This document shows, piece by piece, positions 23,819 to 36,085 of a DNA stretch of 64,000 bases. The stretch is taken from positions 11,038,501-11,102,500 of the forward strand of contig OZ018411.1 of assembly GCA_963969595.1 (NCBI GenBank), written 5' to 3'. Position numbers and translations under genes: made by a program. The stretch is from Neckera pumila (Eukaryota; Streptophyta; Bryopsida; Hypnales; Neckeraceae). The notes below the pieces were generated by a model. It searched no databases. It worked only from the letters and a program-made list of their open reading frames with translations, and was not told where the DNA came from. Positions within the stretch are counted from its first letter, which is position 1. Every line of letters starts with the position of its first letter.

Positions 23819-25177
23819 TCACAACCTAGCAAACAGAAGAAAAAAAACATTGTCCCTCGCTCAAAAAAAAACCAGCCGCCGCTACAGAATCACCAAACAA
23901 CACCCGAAAAATTGCATTCCCACTCAACACTTCTCAGGTGCAGCTCGCAAGTCCAGCGAGCCGCTCGCTTCGAACCTTGAACAACGAACTCTGTTCGCTC
24001 CTTCTAAATACAACCCTGCCAGCTCAAAATAACCAGCCACCGAAGTCGCCTCCGGGTGCTCCCAGAAATCGATCAACAGCACCACACAAAGAAAGCAAAA
24101 CCTCCCCCAACCTTCCTTTCCTTTCCAAGACTCCACGCCCCAGAAAAATAACCTAAACCTGTTACGAGTATAACCTAAAAGACAAACACCGCAACGACAG
24201 AAAAAAACCCACCAAGATCAACCTTCACGGCTTCACTACGACACCAGAGTGACCAGACGAAGAGCGCGCTCGAAATAGCTCCGACGGTCAGAGCGCAGTC
24301 AACGCCGCGCGGCGCCGCTTGTTAAGCCACGGCCGACGTCCGTCGCAGGAATCCGGCCGACCTTACGTACTACTGCAGTTTCCCCTGGCGCCAAGAGAAC
24401 CCTCCGTGGACGAACCCTACGAGCTCCGACTTTTATGCAAAAAACTTCGTAAGGTATCGGAACGGCGATTTGTGCATTACGAAGTCGGTATGCCGAAATG
24501 AAAATGCATGAGATAAGACAAGTCTTTGTTCGGCCGTGGGTTCTCCTGGTTAAGTTAAAGCATATCCGAAGGAATATTCGCGGCCATGGCGAGGGTTCTG
24601 GTGTACACTGTACAGTCGACATTCCATGGTTGGGTTGTTTGTCATTTTTAAAACCCGTGGATTTCGTGGTCGTGTTTTCGTGGTCGGTGGTTTTCTTCCA
24701 CGGCGAAGTCTGCCATGACCACAAGCACGACGGCTAATCCAAAATTCACGAGAATGCAAATCTGTTGCCAGGGTTTGCATGTGTACAAACCCTGAGACCT
24801 CTCACTTTGTCAGAACTCCGCCGAATAGCTTTGATTCGGAATGGCGATTGTGTTTGAGCAGTTTGTACCGTGTGCATGCCGAAGCAAGAATGCGTGAGAG
24901 CGGGCAATTGCAAGTTCTACTGAACATATGGCAATGGCATATGCTACGGAACATTCGACCATGGCCGAGAGCGGCTACCGGTGTAGGAATTTCGTGATCG
25001 TGCTCTCGTGATCATTTTCCACGGTGAAGTCCGCCATAGCCGCGACCTCGGCTTATCACGACAATGCAATCTGTTGCTAGGGTTTGCATCAATTCCGTCG
25101 AAACGGCAGTCGGTGTGAAGGTTTCAATCAATTACAAGGAGATTCATGAATTGCACTTCCTATCAGATAAGTTTGAA
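23819..25177. other. Intergenic with a diverged tandem duplication
   Basis: Two diverged units, about 24455-24780 and 24838-25095, share CGAA..AAAATGC.TGAGA, GGCCATGG.CGAG, TTCGTG.TCGTG.T.TCGTG, TTTTCCACGG.GAAGTC.GCCAT and TGTTGC.AGGGTTTGCAT. The region is GC-richer than its surroundings and may be the upstream region of the acidic-protein gene. The ORFs on both strands look like composition effects. Confidence 0.45.
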
Positions 25178-25411
25178 TTAACCCTTGAAAGGTCCTTGGG
25201 TCTTTCCATATGATCCGTATTTAGTCTTATAACTTTTCAATTGTGGTTTTATACATGAATTATGATACATTGTTAATTTTTTACTATCATGATCGTTAGT
25301 TTATTTAGTACCGAAAAGTATTTGGTCAATGCTTTTCTAATCAAACACCACAGAATTCATTATAATTATACTATTAAGCTTCAAAGGGCTTTTAGATCCT
25401 TCAAGGGTTAA
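25178..25411. mobile_element. Short TTAA-bounded MITE, 234 bp, related family
   Basis: Begins TTAACCCTTGAAAGGTCC and ends GGATCCTTCAAGGGTTAA, an inverted repeat of about 18 bases with two differences, with TTAA at each edge. The interior is AT-rich and non-coding. The end motif is a variant of that of the 0.93-kb family (CCCTTGAAAGG against CCCCTAAAGG). Confidence 0.75.
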
Positions 25412-25468
25412 TGCTCAATCCAGCGCCCATGCTTTCTATATGCCAAGAACAAAGACGGACATGGCTTA

Positions 25469-26399
25469 TTAACCCCTAAAGGACCAACATGCGTTTTTTG
25501 GCCGTATAGAAATTTTGGGCAGGTACGTGTGACTAGAGATATCCGTATTTGAGGCTGAATTTTTAATAGAAGGTGGGGGCGAGGAATATCTTCATGTGTA
25601 CCAAGTTTCATGACATTTCAAAATACGAGTCAACAGCTGTGACCTGATATGTTCCTTTTTTTCGTAACTGGTCAGTTTGGGCAGATCAGAAAAAATCATT
25701 TTTTCTAGATTTTTTTTTTGAAAATGGTTCTCTACACTTACATATACTTAAAAAGCTTTGAGTCACTCCATTTCAATCAATGAGTCAAAAGTCATGAGGG
25801 TTTTTGGTTTGTGGGCAGTTATGGATTCTCTACTCTAAAAAAAACTTTAGAGTCGTTTATTTAACTCAATTTTCAATATTTTTGGAAAAAAATAAAATCC
25901 TAAGATGTAGATTGATTATTACAACATTACCACCGTTGGGATTGGCATTTTTAAATTCCATGATTAAATTTTTAACTATTTAGTATTTTGAGTCATTTTC
26001 TACTTCTTTCTACTTACTATTTTTTTCCTATATGTTGTACAATTCCAAATGATGTGAAATTTTTCAAGCATATAGACAACTTGTTTAGGAAACTGAATTC
26101 AAAGAAGCACCACCTTTATCGGCATTTTTTCATTGAAAAGTGAGCTTGCAAAGTGCAGCTGCCCGGTTTTTTGCAGGATTGAAAAAATGGTTTTCAAGAC
26201 TTTGAATGCTTATATCTTATGATCCACACGGTGGAATTTTCTGAAATTTTTACCACATGTTTTCAAAATATCATACTACAAGATCCTACGGTTACATGTG
26301 TCAAAAATGGTTTTTTTCCAAAAAAATTGTAGTTGTATTAGAAATGGCAATTTTGGAGCGTTTTTGGTGATTACATAGTCATGAAACTTTAGGGGTTAA
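25469..26399 (+). mobile_element. TTAA-bounded MITE-like element, family 1, copy D (931 bp)
   Basis: Same ends and nearly the same interior as copy C (19033-19962), with scattered single-base differences and small indels in the A and T runs. It lies 57 bases after the 234-bp MITE. No coding capacity. Confidence 0.8.
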
Positions 26400-26815
26400 T
26401 CTTTCCCACAGCTTCTCAATCTTCAAGGCCATTTTTCACTGCTAGAGGAGAAGAAAAAAACTTCTCAATCTTTCAATCAATGGGAACACTACAAGTCAGG
26501 AGAGAGTGTCACTTCCTCCTTTCTAAAGATGGAGAATGGAGAGAAGAAGGTGTGACAACTCCTATTATTACAATTTTTTCTGGAATTCTTTTTGTCAAGA
26601 AACATGCCCGATTTGTTATTTGGTGCTTGTGTGCAAATACATCTGTTCTTTATAGGTCCGTCATGGACCATTTTTGATGAAGGTTCTCTAGCTTGAGTAG
26701 AAATGCAATGGAGTCGTTTTACAAGGACCCAAAATCAAATTCATATTGTAGTGAAATTCATTGGCCAAACCATTTGCATGACCTACTAGACAACTTCTTT
26801 CAACACTACTACAAA
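26400..26815. other. Short intergenic segment
   Basis: Between element D and the LINE remnant. It could be part of the older LINE, but I see no recognisable domain. Confidence 0.35.
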
Positions 26816-28460
26816 CGACATTAAATCCCCCAAAATTGGAAAGTTAGCCATATCATTTCATTATACAAAAAACCAGATCCCGTCTATTTAAATAAAGACA
26901 AACCTATTACATGAGCCGACACTATATATAAACTAATTACAAGCACACTGCAAACACTTTTAGCTTCAAATGGAGAAGAATGCTAGATATTGCATGACAA
27001 CCAAAAAGGCTTTAGCCAAGAATAAAATGACTCATATCAACACTTGAACATGTTAGATTCACATCTAAAAACATACGTATACTATACATAGACTTCAAAA
27101 ATGCCTTTCAATCAATAGACCGCCAAGGACTATTAGCTTTAATGAGTGACCTTAGATACCTACAAGACAACATTAATCTACTTGGAAATATATATTCAAT
27201 CTTCTATATTTTTCATTGGAGACCACTTTGGTTACACAAAAAGGTGATTACAAGAAACACTTGTCCTATTTTTCGTCGCACGTTGAATGCAGAAGTTGTT
27301 TTGTGCCATAAGTTTTGCAAAAATAATTGATTGAACATGAAATTTTGAAGTAGCTTCCAATAACAAAAGAAAATGGACTTCAATTATTTCAATTTTTTCA
27401 AAATTAATTCAATAGGCGAGATTGAATTTTGAATGTACATCACATATAAAGTTTTGGTGTTTTTTAGTACTATTGAATACCTTTTTTGAAGAATTACGGC
27501 GTCAAATTTGGTAGGCTAGCACTTCTTATAGAAATACACCTTTTTTAGAGGGCTTTTCAAAAACATGTTCCAAGTGTCTTTTGCATTGGCCTAAAATATG
27601 CTGTATTCATGTTGCATTTATGTTGAAATAAAAATGGTTTTTTAGATTTTGCTATGATCTTCCTTCTTTGCTCTAAATTGACAACAATGGATACTTAGAA
27701 AATAATTTTCAAGAATGTATTCTATTTTTAAAAATTAGAAATGTGAAAGTCTCACTTCCTTGCATAAAAAGCAACCTGTGGCTCAAAATAGTATTTCAAT
27801 TGGTATACAAAAAGACTCAATAGTACTAGTAGGGGCCTGTCGCACCTTCAATCTGGCAATCAATAGACTATTTTTTATAGAAAATTATGTAATGCCGTCC
27901 ATCCTTGCCATCCAATGATGAACATCACATGTTGTTAAAATTGTAGATCTGAAATCCAATCAATCATCTAGATTTCATAATCCATTGCTCAATAGTACTG
28001 AAGGTGACTTGTAATACAAATAATCCTAAAAGATTGAAAATCAAAAGCATAACAATTTTTACAAGTGTTTCTTTCAATCATGTAAAATTTAGAGCAATTT
28101 TGAGTGAAAATATATGTAAGGAGGCACTCTCAATCCCTATTTGCTCATCCTTAACCCAAACCACTATTGTGATGGCTACAACAAGACAATTATGGATACA
28201 GATTCTACACGTCAAAATAACTTTAAATTCTACAGTCTACATTGATGATTTAGCATCACTTTTTGAAGATATTAAATCAATTTAACACCAAATAAACAAA
28301 TTTGAGAAATCTTGTGAATGGGTTGATATGGAATTAGGTGCCATCACTAGATGCCTATATAAACCTAAAATGTCCCCCAAAGAATCCACAGCCTACATCC
28401 AATCACACAACAAAAATCACAAATGCCCAAATACACCAGTATTACACCAGTATTACTTGA
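26816..28460 (+). mobile_element. Decayed non-LTR (LINE) reverse transcriptase
   Basis: Read across frames, the plus strand shows the usual order of a LINE reverse transcriptase: PQNWKVSHIISLYKKPDP, then TIYKLITS, NQKGFSQE, then LYIDFKNAFQSIDRQGLL (region A aspartate), LGNIYS, and at 28181-28345 VYIDDLASLF (the YADD-type active site, here YIDD) followed by QINKFEKSCEW and TPVLHQ. There are in-frame stops (for example within the first block) and several frame changes. About 0.9 kb between 27240 and 28170 lacks recognisable reverse transcriptase sequence and may be an insertion or heavy decay. Endonuclease and 5' parts are not seen. Not functional. Confidence 0.75.
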
Positions 28461-28499
28461 ACATTTTGCACTATATACTTTGGATTAAAAAACTTTAAA

Positions 28500-28910
28500 A
28501 TGTAGAAAAAATAGAGATACAGATAAAATCAAAATAAAATTAATAATGTGATTTTCATTCTATAAAAAATTATTGAGTAGAAAGAAATACATTCTAGAAA
28601 AAAAAAATGAAGTCATTAATAGCTTTGAGATAAAATATACTAATTCCAATGTTAATATTGTTTCAACAATCAAAGTTCACCTTGTGAAACTTTTGGTTTT
28701 ACAAAAATGTAAAAATTGAGCTCAAAAACAAATCCTATATGTTCTTTTTTCAAAAAGATGCATCCTATAATGTCCTGCAAAAGATGATGCTCTATATCTT
28801 TCACATCCAAAAAAGTTCAAATGGAGTTTGCCCACGCTTTCTATATAGACAAAAAGACAACCTATGAGAAACAAATTTTTAAATTTTTTATTTCAAGTTT
28901 ATGTGGATTT
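28500..28910 (-). mobile_element. Diverged fragment of the family 1 TTAA element
   Basis: Aligns with copy B: ACTAATTCCAATGTTAATAT TGTT near 28628 against CACTAATCCCAATGTTCAGA at 18400, and CCAAA..GGAGTTTGCCCACGCTTTCTA..TAGACAAAAA at 28810-28850 against 18572-18610. Clear termini are not seen, so it is an old, partial copy. Confidence 0.55.
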
Positions 28911-29259
28911 TTTCTATCATCCTTGAAGACATTTTACAAATCCTTTGCTCAAACAAATCCAAGAGCATTCCTTGGAGGTCAAACTATTGTGCAAGACTTT
29001 CTTTTTATACCAAATCCAAAGATGAACATTTGTACTTCTATCTTACATAGAATGATTCTCTGTCATTCAACGGACACTTAGGGTCTGCAACAACGTTACA
29101 GGGTTAAGGAGTTACAGTGATTGAAATTGAATAATTTTTACTACTAAATTTTGATTGTTTACCCAATGACCAGCATTAGGAGTAGTTTGAAGAGCATTGG
29201 GCCAACTCAACTCCAATAGGTGACTGGTTGCTAGAAAATAGCTATAAAAGGATGAAACA

Positions 29260-29789
29260 TAAGGTAACTACACCTAAAATTGCACGGTTCCTAAAATTGC
29301 ACACTAGATACACTATAAGAAAACCTTGTTTTGGGGGATGTTTTTACTACTTTTTGGAACGCATTTTTGTGGACATTACAATTGACAACCCATGTTTTTA
29401 TGTCAACAATGATGTTCAATAAAACAACAAGATCTTTTATTGAACACCATTGTTGACATAAAAATATGGGTTGTTGATTGTAATGTCTACAAAAATGGGT
29501 TCCAAAAAATAGTGAAAAAACATACCCTAAAACACAAATTTCTTATAGTGATATTCTTGCCTAAAAAATACTCTTACTATTTATATGACTCTAAAAAACG
29601 ATTTTAGGTACACCTATTTTCAACACTTTGGAAATGTGTAGTTTATTCACATTTGTCCAAAAAATGCATTCTAGAAGAATCTAGAATTTTCTTTTGACTA
29701 CCAATGGGATCCTACAGTTTTTTTTCTAATATAATAGTGAAAACCATGAGGAGTTGCTTAATTGTGCGATTTTAGGTGTAATTACCTTA
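29260..29789. mobile_element. Terminal-inverted-repeat element, about 530 bp, containing a nested MITE
   Basis: Ends TAAGGTAACTACACCTAAAA TTGCAC and its reverse complement with two mismatches, possibly bounded by a TA dinucleotide as in Tc1/mariner-type elements. The inner right half (29560-29740) is dispersed repeat family R, seen also at 11321 and 20015. A CACTA-type MITE sits inside near the left end. Superfamily is uncertain. Confidence 0.6.
29311..29550. mobile_element. CACTA-type foldback MITE, 240 bp, with ATA target duplication
   Basis: Starts CACTATAAGAAAACC and ends TTTCTTATAGTG, so the terminus is CACTA as in the En/Spm superfamily. The flanking triplet ATA occurs on both sides (29308-29310 and 29551-29553), the 3-bp duplication expected for CACTA elements. 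Nearly the whole element is one palindrome: left arm to about 29420, right arm from about 29432, with TTTTATGTCAACAATG and its complement near the centre. Non-coding. It inserted into the 530-bp element, so it is younger than that. Confidence 0.85.
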
Positions 29790-29792
29790 AGT

Positions 29793-31011
29793 GGTCATAA
29801 AATGAGGGCCAATTTATACTTAGGGCCAGATTGAAGGCCGGCTAGAACTCTCTAAGTTTGAACCGATAGAATCACTTAATTTCTCCAAATCCAACCCAAG
29901 GGCTTTATACTTGGGGCCAAGTAAACTACAACTCATCCTATGTGTTGCCTTAGGTGGCATGGTTTGGGCGCCAAACCATGCAACCCCAAGGGAGCAAAGA
30001 GGACAAGGTTTTGGGTGGCCCAAACTCCCTTTTTGGACCAGATGGAGCCCCTCCGTTGGATCATACAAATCTCCACCATCTATTAATGCAAGGTCTTCTG
30101 TTTTCTTTTTTTATTACATGCTTATTATCTATGTTCTCAAAAAAGTTCTTCCCATCTGCATTGCTGAAATTTTGGGGCTTTGTTGTCAGTCTCAGGCTTG
30201 CTCAACTTACTGTAGCAAGATGCAGGTACCATGTTATATCAATAAAATTAATATCTTACGAGGTTAGTATCTTACTTCACCAATTTAGTTAGTTTTTCAT
30301 TTGTTCCTCAAATCTTTAAAGATTCTACTACTAGCACCACCCTTATCCACTACTTAAGTTATTGTTTGGTGGTGCCTTCAATTCATGGATTGATTGATGG
30401 AGAAGCACTATTGATTGCATTTTTTACTTGTTGTGTGGAATGTGTGGAATGGGATTCCTTAGGTACACAAAGCTTGGTACAACGTTGGCTTTGCGCCAGA
30501 ACTCTTAGATGTTGAGGAGCTGGTGGCTTGGGTGGATCACTCTTCGTATGTTTTATACCCCCATGTGCGGCAAGGGGGTATTTTTTGGGGGGCTATTTAC
30601 CTCCAAGGCCGCAATAAAATTATCCCTATAATTAAATAATTTGGCAAAATGCCCTATATTATGGCACTCTATCATTACTTATACTACCCATGTGAATGAA
30701 ATTTTTTCTAAGCTATTTTCTTTATAAGGAAAAAAAGCAAATTGAAAAAAATGAAAGTAAAAGTGTTAGAATAGAAAACATGCATGGAACTCAACCTATT
30801 TTCATGCATTTATAGACAACTTAGTTTCAATATTCCAATACTTGAGATTTTTATTTGGTATGTAATTTTTTTTTTTCACACCCTATTTTTTTGTTGACAC
30901 TTTGGTCAAGGTTTAAGACATACCCATGTGATCAAAGTTCACCATAGTTATATCTATTAGAAAAAATTGGAGAGCATATCCAAAATTCAAACATACAAGG
31001 ATATAATAATG
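29793..31011. other. Intergenic, no gene recognised
   Basis: Contains a small palindrome, GGTTTGGGCGCCAAACC, near 29962 and repeated GGGCCAAG-like words around 29815-29930. The short ORFs at 29911-30292 match nothing I know. Confidence 0.4.
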
Positions 31012-31215
31012 GCATTTCAACTTCAAAAATTCATAACTAATTACACAAAGCTATGGAACATGTGAAACAACTTGGATTAGATGTCAATCCCATCTGGCTT
31101 TCAAGGAAATTTCTTGAAAACTACTTCAAGAATTTTCACCTCCCCAATTCATTCAGATGCAATAAGCCACCAGAAAAGTTATTGGGTGATCTTAACAAGA
31201 ATTCAGCAAATTCAA
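31012..31215. repeat. Dispersed repeat family S, copy 2
   Basis: Second copy of the repeat at 21404-21600, in the same orientation. The ORF that crosses it (from 31053) is repeat-derived. Confidence 0.6.
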
Positions 31216-34200
31216 ATATGGACTTGCATGAGAAACAGACGCAACCCATTTGCATCATTTCATGCAGACAGAATCTCGCCAGTTTATCTAGTAAGTTATA
31301 CAACTCTTTGGATGACCTTCGGGGAGCACTGCTTGACTCTGCAAGTCAAAGCCCTGATCACCATGATATAAACTTAAAAAATTGTAGAAAACTCTGACTA
31401 TGTATAAAATCATGGATTGTCACTAAGCACAATCCATTCTTCAATGGAATATGATAGAAAATTAAGGAGCTTAAAAGTTGATTCATTTTCTTGTAGATAA
31501 CCTGTCTTTGGATCAAGAGAGAAACAAGCTGCAAAATAAAGACAGCACAAAACATCAGCCATTGCTACAGGAAGGGTGTGAGAGTGCAAGCAGCTCTCCA
31601 TTTCAAATAATGGATTGTAATTTTGTTCTGGGACTTGAGCTCCATCCTTGGTCGAGTGGCTTTGGGCTCCTAATTGTGTGGTGCCAACTTTGGAAGGATC
31701 TCAATACTGAGCTACGAAGCATGTTCTAGGTAGTTAGAAGCACATTTTCAGTAGCTTTCTAATAAGTTATCACTTACAAGACTTGACACAAACATGAGCA
31801 AGAAAAGTCAATAGAACAAACTAGATTGAAAAAATAATAATGCATTTTCAACAGGCTTTCAACAAGCTATCACTCACAATATTTGACTTAGAAATGAGGA
31901 AGAAACCCTGAAAAAAACACAATGCTTGTTGATTCTTTGTGATCATATTTGTTGTGCACCATCAACCACTTGTTTGATGATTTAGAAGCTTTATTAGGAC
32001 TCATTAGAAGTAAATTTTCAGTAACTTTCCAACAAGACATTTGGTTGAGAATTGAATACAAAATCCTCAATTTGAACTTTTGGGTGCAATCATTCATTTC
32101 ATTAATAGGGCCTACATACTCAGTGTTCCGGTTTAAGACGTATTGGAATCATTAAGAGAATAAAGAATACCAAGGCACTTTCTTTGACTGCTCGCCTTGT
32201 TGAGCAGCTTGGACAAGCTTCTGAGCATCCACAAGCAAGCAAGTACTAACAGTCTGTTGCCTGCACCATTCGTCCACCAGAGCAGACTTCATTACGAAGA
32301 CCAATTTTGCAATGCCGCTGTAGTACTTGGGAATCTCCACGTCGAGATCCCCATCCATCAGCCTGAAGCTGTTGGCGAGCGACACCATGCAACCGACTGG
32401 GTTAGCTTTTAGAAACGTTTGGATGTAAGTATGACTATCATTGAAATCGTTCGATTCGACTGTTCCAAGAGGGACAAAGGACGCTCTTTGGCCATCTCCT
32501 CTCGCCATGCTGACACCAGTTTTTGCATTCAAAATCATAGCTTCTTGTTAACTTTGCAGTGAGAATGATATTTTGTTTCTTTAAAATAGAAAGATCTGCA
32601 TGGTAGACCAAAACGCCAGACACAAAAGAATTGTTGATGTCATTTGAACCTTCACCAATAAACTTCAATCAGTCTCTGAGATCTAGAGCATGAGGAAAAT
32701 GGAGGTAATAGCTTGTTAGGATTGCATTGTTAATGGCTTCCCAACAAGCAATCATTTGCAGGATTTGATCAAGAAATGAGCAGGAAATCTCACAAAGACG
32801 AACAGCTTGTTCATAGTCTGAAGTTATACTTGGAGTACACATTCAATTGTATGCTGTGATAGGAAAAATCAAAACGTGGGGTAATGGCATATTAGAAGCA
32901 TTAAATCTTGGGGTAAGGGTTGCACCAAAAAATTCTGAATCAAATGTTTTGAGTGATATTTATTGGAGATCAAGATTCAAATGCGTTCCTATTGAGTTGC
33001 AATACTCTCCTTGTTTGCTAACATTCATTAATTTTAACAAGAATCTATAAAAATTCAACTAGTAGAACAGGAACTATGCTTATCGCTAGAAGTAGATGTT
33101 GGGTGTCCAAACTTTAATTACAGAGAAATTTGAGATGTGTGACTGCCGGGGTACATGCTTGCTCTTCAAGCTGGTGGTCAAAATTAGGTCATAGTCACGC
33201 AACCGATAAAAAACAACTGCGAAAGAAATTAGAATTGGAAAGCAACAATGACCAAACCAGCATACTTGTTGAAGATCTAAAAAACAATTCTAAAACATTT
33301 GCAAGCTCTAGTGCAAACTTGTTCAACATGCATTTTTTATTTTGTATGTGTCTGAGGAAAAGAGCAGACTAAAACTGCAACTTTATCTACACCATTGCAT
33401 TCAAGGTAGATATAGAAACAAAAATACCTAAATGAATTGTCGCCTTCCAAAGCATCTGCATCTTGAACCTTGACGATCTAATTCTCTCATCCAAGAACAA
33501 ACCCTAAGTTAGACCTGAACACCAAATTGCTTCCAACAGGCAAATACACCAAGAATCTAAAGAATGCGAGGAAGAACACCTGAAAACGGCACTTAGCAAA
33601 ATGGCCAAGTTCAGAGCCCTAGCTTGTACTTCTCAATCATCACACCTTCAGCCACAAAAGCCAACATCAAGAAAGTATCCCCCCATTGAAACAGTATTGC
33701 AACAATATTGACACATTGGGGGGGGGTCCCAATGAGGGATTCGCCCGATTTTTCATCCAACCTAACTCTGACCCAACTGTACATACGGGTTATACTAAAT
33801 ACAATACATAGGATCCAAATCTTCAGTTCCTAAATTATTTGTACGAAATTTTAATGGTCCAGATTTGTAGGCTATCTAGTACATTACTTATATGGATTTG
33901 TCACTTTGAATGTCCCCTAATTTATTTGTAAAATTTTTATAAATTTTACCTCAAAGAAATAAAATCCTATCTATAATATGCCGCACGTGGTTTCTAAAAT
34001 GCGCTAAGTGATCCACCCGGGTGCATTAGTTAGCAATAAAAAGACTCTTCTAGTATCTACAAAGTATTATGAAATTTAAACTCCAATACCAAGCAAACTC
34101 CAATCTAACATCCTCTTTTATATTATAAAGATATACATATTTGGACTGGATAGAAGATTCAAAATCTAAACTTTCTACTTTTGGCTAAATTTTTTTTATT

Positions 34201-34235
34201 TTTCCAATGGTCCTATTTCCTTATAAAATGAGAAA
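31216..34235. other. Intergenic, with one unexplained GC-richer ORF
   Basis: Mostly AT-rich. Near 31740-31900 and 32700-32800 diverged words such as AACAAGCTATCACTCACAA recur, suggesting old duplications. At 32152-32538 (-) a 128-codon frame has more balanced composition than its surroundings. From an internal Met it reads MARGDGQRASF, later VGCMVSLANSF and ends VPWYSLFS. I do not recognise it. It could be an exon of a decayed gene. A G run occurs at 33721. Confidence 0.35.
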
Positions 34236-34620
34236 TAATCTGATGTAGCCTTGTCATCCACTGAGGCTGAATATGTAGCTCATATTGTAAATACTGAAAT
34301 AATTCAATGCCTACAAGTCCTTATGGATGTTGGATATCCTCTCCATGGACCAACACAATTATATTGTGATAGTCAATTGTGTATAATATTCAATAAACAT
34401 CCAAGAATTCATAACCAATCCAAATATATTAAAATTAATCAAATATCTTTTTTTACAAGGAAAGCCAAATTTAACAAAATTCAAGTAACTTACATATGAA
34501 TTTAATAATGTGGATTGATATCCTTACTAAAGTACTAGTTCTTTCCAAATTTTGAGAATCTGCTAAAATACTTAGATTACCACTCTATATTAAAGAAAGA
34601 TTTGTAGATATTTTATTATT
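34236..34620 (+). mobile_element. Ty1/copia RNase H remnant
   Basis: The frame reads LSSTEAEYVAHIVNTE, then LQVLMDVGYPLHGPTQLYCD, then QSKYIKINQISFFTRK, matching the end of copia polyproteins (consensus S.TEAEY.A, a leucine-rich stretch, LYCDNQSA and KHI.I..HF.R). After a frame break, words resembling DILTK.L and FENLLKYLG follow to about 34600. Only the 3' end of pol is visible. LTRs were not found. Confidence 0.8.
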
Positions 34621-35707
34621 TCTTATTGTATAAAGTTTTGATTAAGGAAGAGTTCTAACATAATAGTTTCATTTAGTTACCTTAATTTTATATGTATACT
34701 AAAGATCACAATCAACCCTTTTTTTCTGGAACTATGGAGCTAGATTGCACCATTTCACAATATATCTTTATGTTTTGCCGAATTAAAGTAGTCTTTTTAG
34801 CCAAAAATTTACTATTTCTATTTAAAATGTGGATGAAGTTGCCTAATTTGGATGAAAAACTACATGAATACAATTCAAAAGTGTTTTTTGGTCCAAAGAT
34901 GGATGAATGTAAAAAACACAATGCTTCACCAATTTTAAGTGACTGCTACTCCAACACTTTTTCAAAAAGTCAAAAAAGGCCCTGGTCAAAATCTATACCT
35001 ACAAATTATCACCACCTTTAGGTCATCTCTCTCATCAAGGGTGTATATACATATGAAACAATAAATAAATAAAAATATATACATTCATTCTAACAAGTTT
35101 TATAATTATCGTAGTTTCTTAGCAGCTTAGTCATAAAATAAATATTAAATGGGTGCCTAAATTTTTGGATGATTATTGACTTAGTTTGCTCCCCAAATAT
35201 ATATTAAAAAAATTTTAAATTTATAGAAATTCAACTTGCTCCATACAATCTTGCATCTCTTCTTCAATAAGTAACTGTAAATATACATTGTAAAGTTTTT
35301 GCCTTAAAGAAAGTAGCAGCAACAAATCATCCACAAATTATAAGAACAATTTGGATGAATGCCAAAACTCTTTTTGTTATATTTAGAAAATTTTCATTTT
35401 TAATATACAATTTTTTGGCTTGTCTAATTGTCTCTTGCACTTTAATGAATAGGCAGAAACCAATCCAAGTTGCTAGAAAGCTACGATATGCTTTTACCAT
35501 AACTTTAATAATTAAGTCACTCCAAGACCGCTAGCAAGTGTGTTTAATTAAAAAGGTTGTCTTACCAATCTAAAATTTAATGCTTGTAATATTTTTCTTA
35601 GAATGGTTAGAATTTGGAGGCCCTAAAAGTAGTGGATTTTAACCCAAGAGATATATATTTTTATTATTAATAGCCTATAAATCACCCTTGAGCCACACTT
35701 TCTACAC
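34621..35707. other. AT-rich intergenic, nothing recognised
   Basis: Could include the 3' LTR side of the copia remnant, but I see no paired LTR. Confidence 0.35.
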
Positions 35708-36085
35708 AAAAAGCCATTGTCAAATTTCATAAATGCAAAAGGGCTTCATTATTGCAAAGAAATACATGATTCTACTACAGCTACTAAGTTATTCCATAAC
35801 CATCACTTTTACATCCCCAAAATGCCACTGTCATATCAAATGAATGCACATGACTTCATTATTACAAAGTGACAGACTTTGAATTTAAAAGTACATGATT
35901 CTACTATAGCTACTAAATTATTCTAAAGCCATCACTTTCACATCCAGAAATGCCACTATCATATCCTATGAATGCACATGACTTCATAATTGTGAAGATG
36001 ACAAACTCTAGATGACAAAAGTACATGATCCTATTCTAGCTATTGAGGCACTTCTAAGTCATCACTCTTGCATCTTAAAAATGAC
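35708..36085. repeat. Three tandem units of about 125 bp
   Basis: Each unit contains TACATGATTCTACTA.AGCTACTAA, CATCACTTT.ACATCC, AATGCCACT.TCATAT and ATGAATGCACATGACTTCAT, with increasing divergence in the third. Confidence 0.75.
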
